Source: Planctomycetota bacterium (lineage in GTDB: Bacteria; Planctomycetota; PUPC01; JACPCR01). From it: a stretch of DNA of 64,000 bases. Position 1 is the first letter of the stretch, and each line of letters begins with the position of its first letter. The stretch spans positions 16,015 through 80,014 of the forward strand of contig JAQBXN010000025.1 of the NCBI GenBank assembly GCA_027625095.1, read 5' to 3'. The position numbers were made by a program, and so were the translations under genes. Below the pieces are notes generated by a model. It was not told the DNA's origin. It saw only the letters and a program-made list of their open reading frames with translations, and did no database searches. Positions 8,272-16,969 of this stretch are shown in pieces.

Positions 8272-9882
8272 TCAAGAGAGCTCAGCCAGGGCGATGCATC
8301 CGTTCTTGAGATACAGAGTTCTCATGAAGGGTTGTAATTGAAAAAGCTTGCCGGTGAATTCCATCATCTGGCCGATGTGGGGTCTGAGAACGGTCTCGGC
8401 TTCTTTGGGGAAACTTACGAGCGCGTCGCCAAGGCGTGTGGCGTATCTGTCTTCCGGGTCGACGATGGAGAAGACTGCCACAAGCTCGGTGTTCTGATCG
8501 AAGGTTCGATCGGTGATGAAGGTCTCAATGCGCTGCAGTGTGCCAGACCAGCATACTTCAGCGTCCGTAAATTCTTCTTCGAATTTCTTGAACGCGGCTC
8601 TCGAACTGAGAGTTGAGAACAGTTCTTTACAGAGGCTTGTTGCATCCGGGCCGGTGTGTGCCAGCTCTCTCTTCTCTTCTTCCTCGTCTTTGTTTTTGTC
8701 CTCGTCATCGCCGGCATTGCTTTCAACTGCATTTACAGCTTCTGAACCGTTCGGCCCTCGCTGTTGCTCCAAGTCTTCAACGGTTTCTTCCGAAGACTCA
8801 ACCGTCTCTTTCTTTGACTCGAAGGGTTCCGCTGTTTTCTGAACATCTTCGACTTTCGTCTTATCCGGGACACGCTCTTCGATGGCGGTTTCCACTTTAT
8901 TGCTCGGCCCTCCCTCTGCGTGTTCATTCGGCGCAGCCGTCTCGACAATGACCGGCCCCGTGGAAACAGGAAGAGGATTCGTGAGCGATGACTCCGACTC
9001 TTCAGCGGGTGGCTGCCAATTGACCGGGTCAGCCTTCTTGAGCTTGGCCAACAATTTTGCGGCACCCTCAAAATCTCGGTTGGCTACCATGACAGCCGAT
9101 ACCAGAAGTTGTGCATTCCTACCGGTGATTTTGCCTGTTGCTGCCTGCTGCCTGGCCAGGGAAAGCGCGTCCTGCAACACCTCCTTGTATTTATCATAGA
9201 ACTCTTCCTTTTCTGAAACCTTTTCAGCTTCGGGCGCGGCCTTCACTTCAGGGCGTGGAGGAGGGGGTGCAGGCCTTTTCTTTTTCTTCTTGGGCCGACT
9301 GTCGGAGCTTACTTTCTGCGTCAGAACCGTGGCGACCTCGACCATCATCTTCAGGTGCCCGGAGAGCTCAGATGACGGCAATGGACGACCCACACTTTTC
9401 AGACTGATGCCTCGATCCATGATCATGAATGCATCATCCAGATCGAAGAGCTCTAAGACCTTTGTCCTCCTCTCTTCATCTAGAAAGGGGACTACTTGTC
9501 GAGGTTCGCCCTGCACAACGACCCGCCGATCGAATTCTTCATCACCGACTTCAATATCCTGATTGCCGAGCCAACGAGCTGCACGATCGTAGTAGCTCTG
9601 GTGCGTCAGACAGAGCCCGATCCCGAGTGCTTTGGGATAACGTAATTTCACGGTCTCAGTATTCAGGCTCCTTTCTACCTTTACCTCGAAGCCCTGGATC
9701 TTGCCGCTCATGTTCCTTGAATCCAGTTTGCCTGTGTCCACTTCAAGCCCCATCGTCTTGGCCCCGCTATTCAGCTGTGTTAAATTTTCCCGGTTTACGG
9801 ATTTGAAGCCCGAAACGGCCAGGGCCAAAATCACCACAGCCGTAACAACGAACATGAAAAAAAACAGGACGCCAAAAGCCAC
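8272..9882 (-). CDS. Membrane-anchored acidic protein of unknown function
   Basis: 536 residues from a GTG start. One N-terminal membrane segment (about residues 3-24) is followed by a roughly 170-residue globular region (GFEVKVERSLNTETVKLRYP, FDRRVVVQG). Then come a Lys/Pro-rich linker around residue 200 with a run of lysines and prolines, a short helical repeat-like segment (KYKEVLQDALSLARQQAATG), and a long Glu/Lys-rich low-complexity stretch. It ends in a C-terminal about 120-residue domain. It probably sits in the cytoplasmic membrane. No family was recognised. It is transcribed convergently with the YceI gene and divergently from the next gene. Confidence 0.75.
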   Translation of the reverse strand: MAFGVLFFFMFVVTAVVILALAVSGFKSVNRENLTQLNSGAKTMGLEVDTGKLDSRNMSGKIQGFEVKVERSLNTETVKLRYPKALGIGLCLTHQSYYDRAARWLGNQDIEVGDEEFDRRVVVQGEPRQVVPFLDEERRTKVLELFDLDDAFMIMDRGISLKSVGRPLPSSELSGHLKMMVEVATVLTQKVSSDSRPKKKKKRPAPPPPRPEVKAAPEAEKVSEKEEFYDKYKEVLQDALSLARQQAATGKITGRNAQLLVSAVMVANRDFEGAAKLLAKLKKADPVNWQPPAEESESSLTNPLPVSTGPVIVETAAPNEHAEGGPSNKVETAIEERVPDKTKVEDVQKTAEPFESKKETVESSEETVEDLEQQRGPNGSEAVNAVESNAGDDEDKNKDEEEEKRELAHTGPDATSLCKELFSTLSSRAAFKKFEEEFTDAEVCWSGTLQRIETFITDRTFDQNTELVAVFSIVDPEDRYATRLGDALVSFPKEAETVLRPHIGQMMEFTGKLFQLQPFMRTLYLKNGCIALAELS

Positions 9883-9965
9883 AGCGTCAGCTCCGCAGGA
9901 TGAGAAGACAGATTTCGCTTACTATTGAGTTTTAGCCCGGCCCGCCCTATGAGTCCAGAGGTGTT

Positions 9966-11198
9966 ATGAAACTACGTCCCGATCTACTCGATGAAAGTTC
10001 GCCCGAAGGGCTGGAAGTGATCCAGCTCACGACAGAAGAACTGCCCTCCTCCCACATTTATATGGAGTCGCAGATTTTTACTCCCGATTCGAAACAGTTG
10101 GTGATGCATCGTTCGGCACACGCGCATGGGAGTGATAAGAACGATCCGGAGCACCGTTACGTCGTCTGCGATATTGAAAATAATTGTGAGCTGGTTCCCA
10201 TAACCGAAGAAGTCGGTGCGACGGCGCCTTCTATCTCTCCAGATGGGCAGTTTCTCTATTACTTCGTTAATGAAACTGAAGTGAACGGTGGCTCTCTGAC
10301 ACTGAAGCGCGTTCGAATGGACGGTACTGAGCGAGAATCGCTCTTGGTCGTCGATTCGGCTCTGCAGGACACGAACTATCGGCCGAGCGGGATTTATCCG
10401 CTCTCCACGATCTCGTCCGACGGTGAGAGGCTGGCACTTTCCTGTTTTTTGGGCGATGGCAGCGAAGCGGGCGCTACTTATGGCTTGCTAGTCTTTGATG
10501 TTGGGCAAGCGTCGGTACGTTTGATTCTTGAGGGCCCTTCCTGGTGCAATATTCACCCGCAGTATTGCCGATCAACAGATCCGGACGCCAGCCACGACAT
10601 TCTGATTCAGGAGAACCACGGCAATACGACGGATGCGAACGGCAAGATTGGGAAACTTGTTGGAGGGGCAGGCGCGGACATCCACGTGATCCGCGATGAC
10701 GGCAGTAACTTTCGCAATATGCCCTGGGGGCGTGACGGCAACGAGTACTGTCAGGGCCACCAATGCTGGCGGGGCCGCAGCACCTGGGCCATCACGAGTA
10801 CCGGCACAAGACAGCCGTCAGAAAGGCAATTGATCGAGGGGGCCGCCACGAATTACGACGGGCATTCAGGCATTCGGACTGCCGGTGCAATACGCAATGA
10901 CCTCAGCCGTGAATTTGATTCTCCTGACTTCAGTCACTTTGCTACGGACATCGAAGGCAGACGTTTCATCACGGATGCAGGCCCGTTCAACAAGGGCGCG
11001 CGGCTGTTAGTTGCGGAGTTTGGTGAGTCGGGAAAAGACGCCCTGAAGAATTGGAAGTATCTGCTCAGTCCGCGCTCGTCATGTGACAAGCTGGCGCATA
11101 TCCACCCTTTCCTCTCACCTGACGGTATGACCGGTTTTTTTAACTCTGATGAAAGCGGAATTCTACAGGCATATATGGTTCGGGGTTTTGGTGGGTAA
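9966..11198 (+). CDS. TolB/oligogalacturonate-lyase-like beta-propeller protein
   Basis: 410 residues without an obvious signal peptide. The sequence shows propeller repeats of the TolB/WD40-like type (TPDSKQLVMHRS, SPDGQFLYYFVNE, SSDGERLALSC, SPDGMTGFFNSDESG). The overall order, with a His-rich centre (IQENHGNTTDANG, GHQCWRGRS) and a C-terminal HIHPFLSPDG block, resembles family PL22 oligogalacturonate lyases, cytoplasmic enzymes that cleave short pectin fragments. The match is at fold level and substrate assignment is tentative. The gene stands alone and is followed by a repeat-rich spacer. Confidence 0.7.
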   Translation: MKLRPDLLDESSPEGLEVIQLTTEELPSSHIYMESQIFTPDSKQLVMHRSAHAHGSDKNDPEHRYVVCDIENNCELVPITEEVGATAPSISPDGQFLYYFVNETEVNGGSLTLKRVRMDGTERESLLVVDSALQDTNYRPSGIYPLSTISSDGERLALSCFLGDGSEAGATYGLLVFDVGQASVRLILEGPSWCNIHPQYCRSTDPDASHDILIQENHGNTTDANGKIGKLVGGAGADIHVIRDDGSNFRNMPWGRDGNEYCQGHQCWRGRSTWAITSTGTRQPSERQLIEGAATNYDGHSGIRTAGAIRNDLSREFDSPDFSHFATDIEGRRFITDAGPFNKGARLLVAEFGESGKDALKNWKYLLSPRSSCDKLAHIHPFLSPDGMTGFFNSDESGILQAYMVRGFGG

Positions 11199-11238
11199 TT
11201 ATTCTTCAATTATTAGCGCCTCAAACCGTCGAGCGGTC

Positions 11239-11391
11239 CATCGTAGCGCTGGCCTCCAGGCCGGCGGTTTATTCGAGCCGAAGGCTCGCAGACAAAACCA
11301 CTCCGGCCTGGAGGCCAGAGCTACGATAGCACTCCGGCCTGGAGGCCAGAGCTACGATAGCACTCCGGCCTGGAGGCCAGAGCTACGATAG
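11239..11391. repeat. Three perfect 31 bp tandem repeats plus an inverted copy (REP-like)
   Basis: Three identical 31 bp units lie head to tail at 11299-11329, 11330-11360 and 11361-11391. Each contains the palindrome GGCCTGGAGGCC and ends in AGCTACGATAG. A slightly diverged copy in inverted orientation is at 11239-11264. The structure is that of an intergenic palindromic repeat cluster. There are no spacers, so it is not a CRISPR. It sits between the ends of two convergent genes. Confidence 0.9.
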
Positions 11392-11599
11392 TCCTTCGCT
11401 CTGAAAACTTGACGCTTCTGTTAAGTTTTGAGCAGTTGTAGACGACTGGTGTGCTGGCAGCATTGAAGAACGTCTTTTCTTCATGGCCGCGGGTCAATCG
11501 AGCAAGGCCTGACGGACAGCGGGTGCAGGCAATCTGTCTGATTTCTGTTTCCGCCTTGTATCCCGGGGGAGGCCCGATGAAAGACGCGTCGATGTGGAC

Positions 11600-12643
11600 T
11601 TACAGAGTGCACATATCCACGTTATCGAAATTGCGGCCGTAGAATTTCATATACTGCACCTTACGTTCGAGAGCTTCTATGACGTAGCGATTGAAGTTGA
11701 TTTTGGTGAATTTCTGAGCGCTGCCGAAGCCCCCTGGGCTGAAGACATTGATCTCCATCAGCTTGTCGCCAACGATGTCGAGGCCGACAAGAAACATGCC
11801 GTCCTGGACAAGTTTCGGCCGGACGATTTCGGCGATGTGGAGTGCGGTACCATCTACGGTAGCTTCGGCGAGTTTGCCACCAGCATGGATGTTGGATCGC
11901 ATGTCTCCGCCTGAACGGACCCGGCGGAATGCTGCGTATTTGCCATTGACGCGGAGTGGGCGGCCATTCATGACGAACAAGCGCATATCCCCTTCCTGCG
12001 CGGCAGGCAGATATTCCTGGGCGATGACAAATCCGTCTCGGCTGACAGCATCGATCATCTGGTTGAGATTTGGCAGGTCGTCAGGGCGGACGAGGAATAC
12101 GCTGGCGCCGCCAGAGCCTTGCAGTGGTTTCAAGACCAGGTTGCCCTGCTCGCGTGCGAATTCCTTGAGCTCGCTACGGTTGCGCGTGATGAGCGTGCGG
12201 GGCCGGACCTCCTGGGGAAAGAGCTGGAAGTACATCTTGCTGGCCGCTTTGGCCAGGCCATTCGGGTCGTTGACGACGATGACGCCGTTGCGCATGGCCA
12301 CTCGCCCGAACTCAGCCGCCACGCCGGCCGCCCACGGCCGCGAAATGAAATCGTCCGAAGGAACGTTCCGCAGCATCAGGACGTCAAGGTCGTCGACGGT
12401 GATGCGTTCCTTAATCGCCTGTTTGCCATGCAGCGCGACCAGGTAGCCTGCTGAGTCCTTGTATCGCTTCTTCGGTACCGATGTGGCGTGGGCGCAGATC
12501 GTTCCTGAAGGATCATATACCAGATCGCCGACTCCGATTGTCCATGTCTCGTGCCCGCAATTAACCGCCTCGCAACCGAGGCGGGTGGTGGTGTATCCGG
12601 TTGCTTCAGTCTTGACGTCGTTGACGACAAATCCAATACGCAT
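11600..12643 (-). CDS. ATP-grasp ligase, glutathione synthetase/RimK-like
   Basis: 347 residues with an ATP-grasp layout. A small N-terminal domain (MRIGFVVNDVKTEATGYTTT) comes first. The ATP-binding region follows with NDPNGLAKAASKMYFQLF, LVLKPLQGSGGASVFLV (glycine-rich loop) and IAQEYLPAAQEGDMRLFVMN. A metal-binding end with LVGLDIVGDKLMEINVFSPGG closes the domain. The ordering matches the GshB/RimK group, which forms amide bonds from a carboxylate, ATP and an amine. It lies 26 nt downstream of the QEGLA metallopeptidase gene on the same strand, and the two are often neighbours in other genomes. The real substrate is unlikely to be simple glutathione synthesis, as no gamma-glutamylcysteine ligase is nearby. 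Confidence 0.85.
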   Translation of the reverse strand: MRIGFVVNDVKTEATGYTTTRLGCEAVNCGHETWTIGVGDLVYDPSGTICAHATSVPKKRYKDSAGYLVALHGKQAIKERITVDDLDVLMLRNVPSDDFISRPWAAGVAAEFGRVAMRNGVIVVNDPNGLAKAASKMYFQLFPQEVRPRTLITRNRSELKEFAREQGNLVLKPLQGSGGASVFLVRPDDLPNLNQMIDAVSRDGFVIAQEYLPAAQEGDMRLFVMNGRPLRVNGKYAAFRRVRSGGDMRSNIHAGGKLAEATVDGTALHIAEIVRPKLVQDGMFLVGLDIVGDKLMEINVFSPGGFGSAQKFTKINFNRYVIEALERKVQYMKFYGRNFDNVDMCTL

Positions 12644-12669
12644 GGGGTCCTCCTCAGGGGTAAGAATAT

Positions 12670-14571
12670 TCAGTCGCGTCTGGTCAAATCAATGATGGAG
12701 AGTCCATTAGTGATTCGAGCCAGGCGTTCAGCCGTTTCGGGCCGCTCGAGATAGTTGGGGATGAGCGGTGGCCAGAGCAGGATCTTTCTCCACTGTAATT
12801 CCTCGACGATGGAAATGTGCTCGGCAGCTATCTTTCCGACAAAGAGTGGCGCCAGCTTGCCGCCTCGCTGAAGGTATTCGATGAGCCGCATCAGACCGCG
12901 AAGATAGGTAGCGTCTTTCGTAAGTCCACCGCCGCGCCATACTCGCATGGTGATGGTAAAAGCCGTCCGCCCCTCGAAATCCCAAGTGCGGTCAAGCTCC
13001 CGGAATATATCGACGAAGGAAGCGCCATCAATGAGCTGCCGGGCTGCCACCACACGCGCCGCAAGCAGTCGCAGCCGGGGCCGGCTCAATCCGCCTACGA
13101 GATACTCGGAAAAGACCGCCAGGCCTTCCTGCAATTCGTCGTATCCGGAGAGCCCGCAATAGAGTTGGTGCAATGGCTGTGAGCGTCCGTTGTAATAAGT
13201 CAGCATGTGCGTGCCGATTTCGTGCTGAATCAGCGGATCCACCCGAGAGATCGGGATGCGGATCTGTTTGCCGATGAGGAGATGCCCCTGCGAGACCATC
13301 AGGCCACTGAGGTCGCTGCGGATTTGGACACTTCCCGTAAATCCTGCAAAGCCCTTACGGTATTCATCGATTTCCTGACGCGCACGCTCTGCAAATGCCT
13401 CTGCGTTTACGTGACCACCTCGCGAATCCTCACGGGTGCGTGAGGACAGCTTTTCGAGCAGATCTCTGGCGAGCTGGTAGAGGTTGTCATCGACGCCACC
13501 GTGGAGCTGCAGGCTTCCGAGCAGGAAGTTTTTTGTACCTCGGTCCTGTAGCATCGAGAGCTGCTGCTCCAACTCCCGCCGCTTCTGGCCGAAGAGATAT
13601 CCGAGCGTCGGGTCTTCGACGCGCTCGATGGGAATGTGGTAGAGCTTGCGCTTAAGCAGCGACGGATCGAACGGCACCGGGCGATAAAGAAAAAGCGGCG
13701 CTGCCGAAAGTTTGCTGCGCTGAAAACGCGACCATGCCTGATCCGAATTGGTCGGACTGACCAGCAGGAGAAAATCAAAGGCGCGGTTGATCGCAGCCAG
13801 TTCGGCATCCACATTCCAGGCTGCCCGCACCATCGCCTTGCGTCCCATGGCGTGGTAATGCGGTGGCTGATGCGAGGTCTCTCTTTTCGCAAATTCAAAG
13901 AAAGCACGTCTGAGCGCCAAGGTCATGCCCCGGCGGAGCGACCGTCGCACGATCGGAAAGACTGCTCCGCTCTCCGCGTCGCGGTAAATCGGGCGGAGCT
14001 CGATGCCAATGAATTGGCAGTTGAGTGACCGAGCTACTTTGGACAAAAGAAGGGGTTGCAGACCGGGCGGTGAGGTCTTGATGGTGGGAGTGACTTCCGC
14101 CTCCGCGGTGCGGCGGTTGATCCGAATACGACCGAGTTCTCCTTTAAGCACCTCTATCGTCGATTCCGGTCCTTCCCGTTTTCGGTGGAGGATGCGAAAG
14201 AATGGTTTCTGAGGGCCGGCGCTTGGCGGGGTTACCTCTTTTGGTTCCGGGCTCGTCCAGATTTCCACGATAAGGAAGGTTCCAAACTCCTTCGATAGTG
14301 TCTCAACTACTGTCTTCACCATCTTGGTCAATTCAAGGTGGGCGGGTCGTTCGCCCCGGCCGATCAGATAGGCCGGCTCACCCGTCACCAGCCGCTCAGT
14401 GCCGGAATCATCTCCGCCCGGCGGACGACGATAGACGCAGAGGAAGGGGAGCTTACGGTCGATGTGCACTCGCCCCCAGTCAGACAGGTTCCGGCGAATG
14501 GGCTGGTTGGCCGCCAGCCGCTTTGCGATGTCATTGAATTCCTCCTTGGTTACTCGCTTTTTCGCTCTCAT
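12670..14571 (-). CDS. QEGLA-motif (DUF1704, MATCAP-like) metallopeptidase
   Basis: 633 residues. The signature is HEIGTH at about residue 450, followed by GLSGYDELQEGLAVFSEYL around residue 480. This defines the family annotated as flavohemoglobin expression-modulating QEGLA protein (DUF1704). Relatives include the eukaryotic MATCAP tyrosine carboxypeptidases, in which the HExxxH-type histidines and the Glu of QEGLA bind zinc. The N-terminal about 400 residues are family-typical and probably shape substrate binding. No signal peptide is visible, so it should be cytoplasmic. Its downstream partner is the ATP-grasp ligase, which suggests a pair that builds and trims a small peptide-like molecule; that role is an inference. 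Confidence 0.87.
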   Translation of the reverse strand: MRAKKRVTKEEFNDIAKRLAANQPIRRNLSDWGRVHIDRKLPFLCVYRRPPGGDDSGTERLVTGEPAYLIGRGERPAHLELTKMVKTVVETLSKEFGTFLIVEIWTSPEPKEVTPPSAGPQKPFFRILHRKREGPESTIEVLKGELGRIRINRRTAEAEVTPTIKTSPPGLQPLLLSKVARSLNCQFIGIELRPIYRDAESGAVFPIVRRSLRRGMTLALRRAFFEFAKRETSHQPPHYHAMGRKAMVRAAWNVDAELAAINRAFDFLLLVSPTNSDQAWSRFQRSKLSAAPLFLYRPVPFDPSLLKRKLYHIPIERVEDPTLGYLFGQKRRELEQQLSMLQDRGTKNFLLGSLQLHGGVDDNLYQLARDLLEKLSSRTREDSRGGHVNAEAFAERARQEIDEYRKGFAGFTGSVQIRSDLSGLMVSQGHLLIGKQIRIPISRVDPLIQHEIGTHMLTYYNGRSQPLHQLYCGLSGYDELQEGLAVFSEYLVGGLSRPRLRLLAARVVAARQLIDGASFVDIFRELDRTWDFEGRTAFTITMRVWRGGGLTKDATYLRGLMRLIEYLQRGGKLAPLFVGKIAAEHISIVEELQWRKILLWPPLIPNYLERPETAERLARITNGLSIIDLTRRD

Positions 14572-14782
14572 TGCTCTCCCACACTGTCTGGTTTCAGGGT
14601 CTTCAGTCTCCTATAAGAGTCTAACACTATCTTAATCAGCGTGGCTTGGAAATGTTGGAGTGAGGCGTTGTTTGCGGGGCAGACGCCGACGGCTGAAACC
14701 GTCACACGAACGTTCTGGACAGCGCTCGAAATTGAGAGTTACCAGATCCGGTTGCCCGGCTACCACGTAACGGGCAGCCGTG

Positions 14783-15832
14783 TTACAGGGTTTGTGCCTG
14801 TAGGGCGTTTTCAAATGCCGCAACGCTGTCCAGGATTGGCTGGAGTGCATCCCTGGTCATCTTTTCAATCGAATGCTCGTCTTTAAAGCCTATGCCAGTG
14901 ACCGGGCAGACCACGACGGCGTCTTCATTGAGTTCACCGTTTGCGGCGGCTGAAAGAGCCCCTGCCAATGCGGTAGCACCGGCAGGTTCACTGAAGATGC
15001 CCTCTTCTCTTGCCAGCCTGGACTGCGCTTCGTAGATCAATTCATCAGAGACCACGTGTCCAGTGCCGCCAGTCGCGCGGCAGCTTTTAATGGCCCTGTC
15101 ACCGTCGATATTGGTGGCCACTTGCAGGCCACTTATAGTCGAGGTGCATTGGAATTGGCGGCCGGATTCCGAGCCCTGCCTCAACGGGCTGGCGATAGTG
15201 TCATTCCCTTCCGGCTGCACCACTTCAACTGCTGGGCAATTCGGAACTGATCCCGCCTCAGCCAAGTCAAGGAATGCTTCTGCGACGGCCACAGCCATTC
15301 CCCCGCCACCCGCCTGGCAAAAGACATGATCAATGCCGTGCGGAAGTTGCTGGGCCAGCTCATTCGCCAGGCTTCTAACCCCGGCCATTCCAATAGGGGA
15401 GTATTTAAAAGCACTGATTTGGAGCATTGCATGATCTGGCTGTGACAGCTCCACAAGTTTGGCCATCACGTTTGCCGTAGCCTGGATGTCAAGCCCGAAG
15501 CCCTTGATCCGGTAAAGATGAGCGCCATAAGCAAGCATCTGCCGAAGCTTACCGTAAGGGGCAGTCTCAACGATGGCTATGTGGCAGGCGATGCCCGCGG
15601 CCGCGCAATACCCGGCCAGGGCCGCGCCGGTATTGCCACTGGAAGTAGCCAGACAGAGTGTTTTCCCCTCATCCAGCATGTGATTTACCGCGGCACATCC
15701 AAACCGATCTTTAAACGAGCCTGTTGGATTTGTGGTTTCGAGCTTGAAATAGAGGTTCGGGATGCCGGCGGCTGTCCCGATTGAGCGGGAACGAATGATA
15801 GGAGTATTGCCTTCGCCTAGTGTGATGGGCAT
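14783..15832 (-). CDS. thrC: Threonine synthase-like PLP enzyme
   Basis: 349 residues of the fold-type II PLP family. The cofactor lysine is K41 in TNPTGSFKDRFG. The phosphate-binding segment ATSSGNTGAALAGYCAAAG, the glycine loop CQAGGGGMAVAVAEAF and the C-terminal EPAGATALAGAL all fit threonine synthase, which converts O-phospho-L-homoserine to threonine. Threonine dehydratase or another beta-replacement enzyme of the same fold cannot be excluded, because no homoserine pathway gene is adjacent. The length agrees with the short class of ThrC. No Shine-Dalgarno sequence precedes the ATG at 15832. Confidence 0.82.
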   Translation of the reverse strand: MPITLGEGNTPIIRSRSIGTAAGIPNLYFKLETTNPTGSFKDRFGCAAVNHMLDEGKTLCLATSSGNTGAALAGYCAAAGIACHIAIVETAPYGKLRQMLAYGAHLYRIKGFGLDIQATANVMAKLVELSQPDHAMLQISAFKYSPIGMAGVRSLANELAQQLPHGIDHVFCQAGGGGMAVAVAEAFLDLAEAGSVPNCPAVEVVQPEGNDTIASPLRQGSESGRQFQCTSTISGLQVATNIDGDRAIKSCRATGGTGHVVSDELIYEAQSRLAREEGIFSEPAGATALAGALSAAANGELNEDAVVVCPVTGIGFKDEHSIEKMTRDALQPILDSVAAFENALQAQTL

Positions 15833-16317
15833 GGAGGTTGTTGGGTCGCAAGTGAGAGATTTAAAAGGCTGTAATGATTACTGAATATGGCATCGATTCG
15901 TTTACAAAGTCATCGTTCCAGAGTCAATTGTCACCCCCGTTCGAATATTGAGTCAAGGGCATTTGGATTCAGTACTAAAGGGTCGTCCATGTGCAGCCTC
16001 CTTTTGACTTGCAGCCCTCCAAAGTAGGTGGCTCAACGCTATAAATTGTGGCCTCGTACTGGCGATAAACGACGATGCCGCTAAGATGGTCGCCCTCAAA
16101 ATATAAATTTTTGCATTGCTGGGGCTGTGGTTTTTCCTCTCTGTAAACCTGCCTGCTCGACCCGCGAGAATTAACCTGCCTGACCATGTCGTCTGTCTAA
16201 ACAAGTTTGTGTTACATCGACTGGATTTTCCTCTCGATATTTGTTCGCCCAATCCACCCTGGACCTTTGTTGTTCGGAGCGGATGGCTTTTTTGTCTGTG
16301 TTAGGAGATTCGCTCCG
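15833..16317. other. Divergent spacer with two possible tiny minus-strand frames
   Basis: 485 bp between the thrC-like gene and the RRM gene. On the minus strand a 70-codon frame (16187 to 15975) encodes a peptide ending in LEGCKSKGGCTWTTL. Overlapping its end, a 19-codon frame begins at 15990 with a perfect AGGAGG 7 nt upstream and ends at 15931. Neither is recognised. The 19-residue peptide has no Thr codon and one Ile codon, so it is a poor candidate for a thr attenuator leader. The right part is probably the promoter and leader of the RRM gene. Confidence 0.35.
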
Positions 16318-16644
16318 ATGATCAATATTTATGTCGGAAACTTGTCCTTCAAAGCCACTGAAGAAGATATCCATGAAGCCTTTGGGGCCTACGGTGAAGT
16401 CCTCAAGGCCAGCATCATTATGGACCGTGACACTGGTAGATCGAGAGGTTTTGGGTTTGTCGAAATGGCTGACAAGGAAGAAGGCCTTGCTGCTATCGAA
16501 GCCCTGAATGGAACCGACCTTGGCGGTCGCTCCATTACCGTCAACGAAGCCCGCCCGCGCGAAGAGCGTGGAGGTGGTGGAGGTGGAGGTAGTCGCGGAG
16601 GAGGTGGTGGTAGTCGCGGGGGTGGAGGAGGCGGTCGCTGGTAG
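16318..16644 (+). CDS. Glycine-rich RRM RNA-binding protein
   Basis: 108 residues starting at ATG 16318, chosen because AGGAG lies 10 nt upstream and the domain begins at once; an upstream in-frame ATG at 16207 would add unrelated residues. It is a single RNA-recognition motif with RNP2 (IYVGNL) and RNP1 (RGFGFVEM), then a tail of Arg/Gly-rich repeats ending RGGGGGGRW. Bacterial proteins of this type bind single-stranded RNA and are often cold-induced RNA chaperones. It is monocistronic and closed by a strong terminator at 16670. Confidence 0.95.
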   Translation: MINIYVGNLSFKATEEDIHEAFGAYGEVLKASIIMDRDTGRSRGFGFVEMADKEEGLAAIEALNGTDLGGRSITVNEARPREERGGGGGGGSRGGGGGSRGGGGGGRW

Positions 16645-16669
16645 ATTGGTGGCCGACCAAGAATTAGGA

Positions 16670-16703
16670 ATGCCCGGTATCCTCTGGATATCGGGCATTT
16701 TTT
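16670..16703 (+). terminator. Rho-independent terminator of the RRM gene
   Basis: A 13 bp stem (16670-16682 with 16686-16698, one G-T pair) closes a TCT loop and is followed by a run of six T. It begins 26 nt after the stop codon. Confidence 0.95.
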
Positions 16704-16750
16704 GTGCTCTGCACCTGCAACAGAGCGCAGAAAACTGGGAATTAGGCAAC

Positions 16751-16782
16751 AGGATTCAAGAGCTAGGATTCAGGATTCAGGA
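16751..16782. repeat. Short heptamer microsatellite (ATTCAGG type)
   Basis: The spacer after the RRM terminator contains AGGATTCA-type units repeated with 7 bp periodicity (last two perfect), preceded by more diverged forms. It is non-coding. The same 7 bp period, with a different unit, is seen around 31.4 and 32.0 kb. Confidence 0.7.
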
Positions 16783-16969
16783 GAGCGAAAAGTCGCAGGC
16801 GTTTTCCGAAATTTTCTTGAGACTCGGCTTACATCGTTTTACACGCACCTCACAATGCATTGACAAGGAGCAGTGTGCGCAGGCTAGACTCTTGCTCTAT
16901 TGCGTTGCAAGGCTAACGCCATAAACTCGTCGAAATTCGCAGGCTTTCGCATCCAACAGGTCTCTCATC

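Noticed and set aside
11299..11391. Possible CRISPR array
   Set aside because: The 31 bp units are directly adjacent with no spacers, and no cas gene is in the window.
16207..16317. Earlier start for the RRM protein
   Set aside because: The extra 37 residues are unrelated to RRM proteins, and the ATG at 16318 has its own AGGAG site.
16318..16644. Cold-shock riboswitch in the RRM leader
   Set aside because: The leader is plausible for cold regulation but I could not draw a specific conserved structure.
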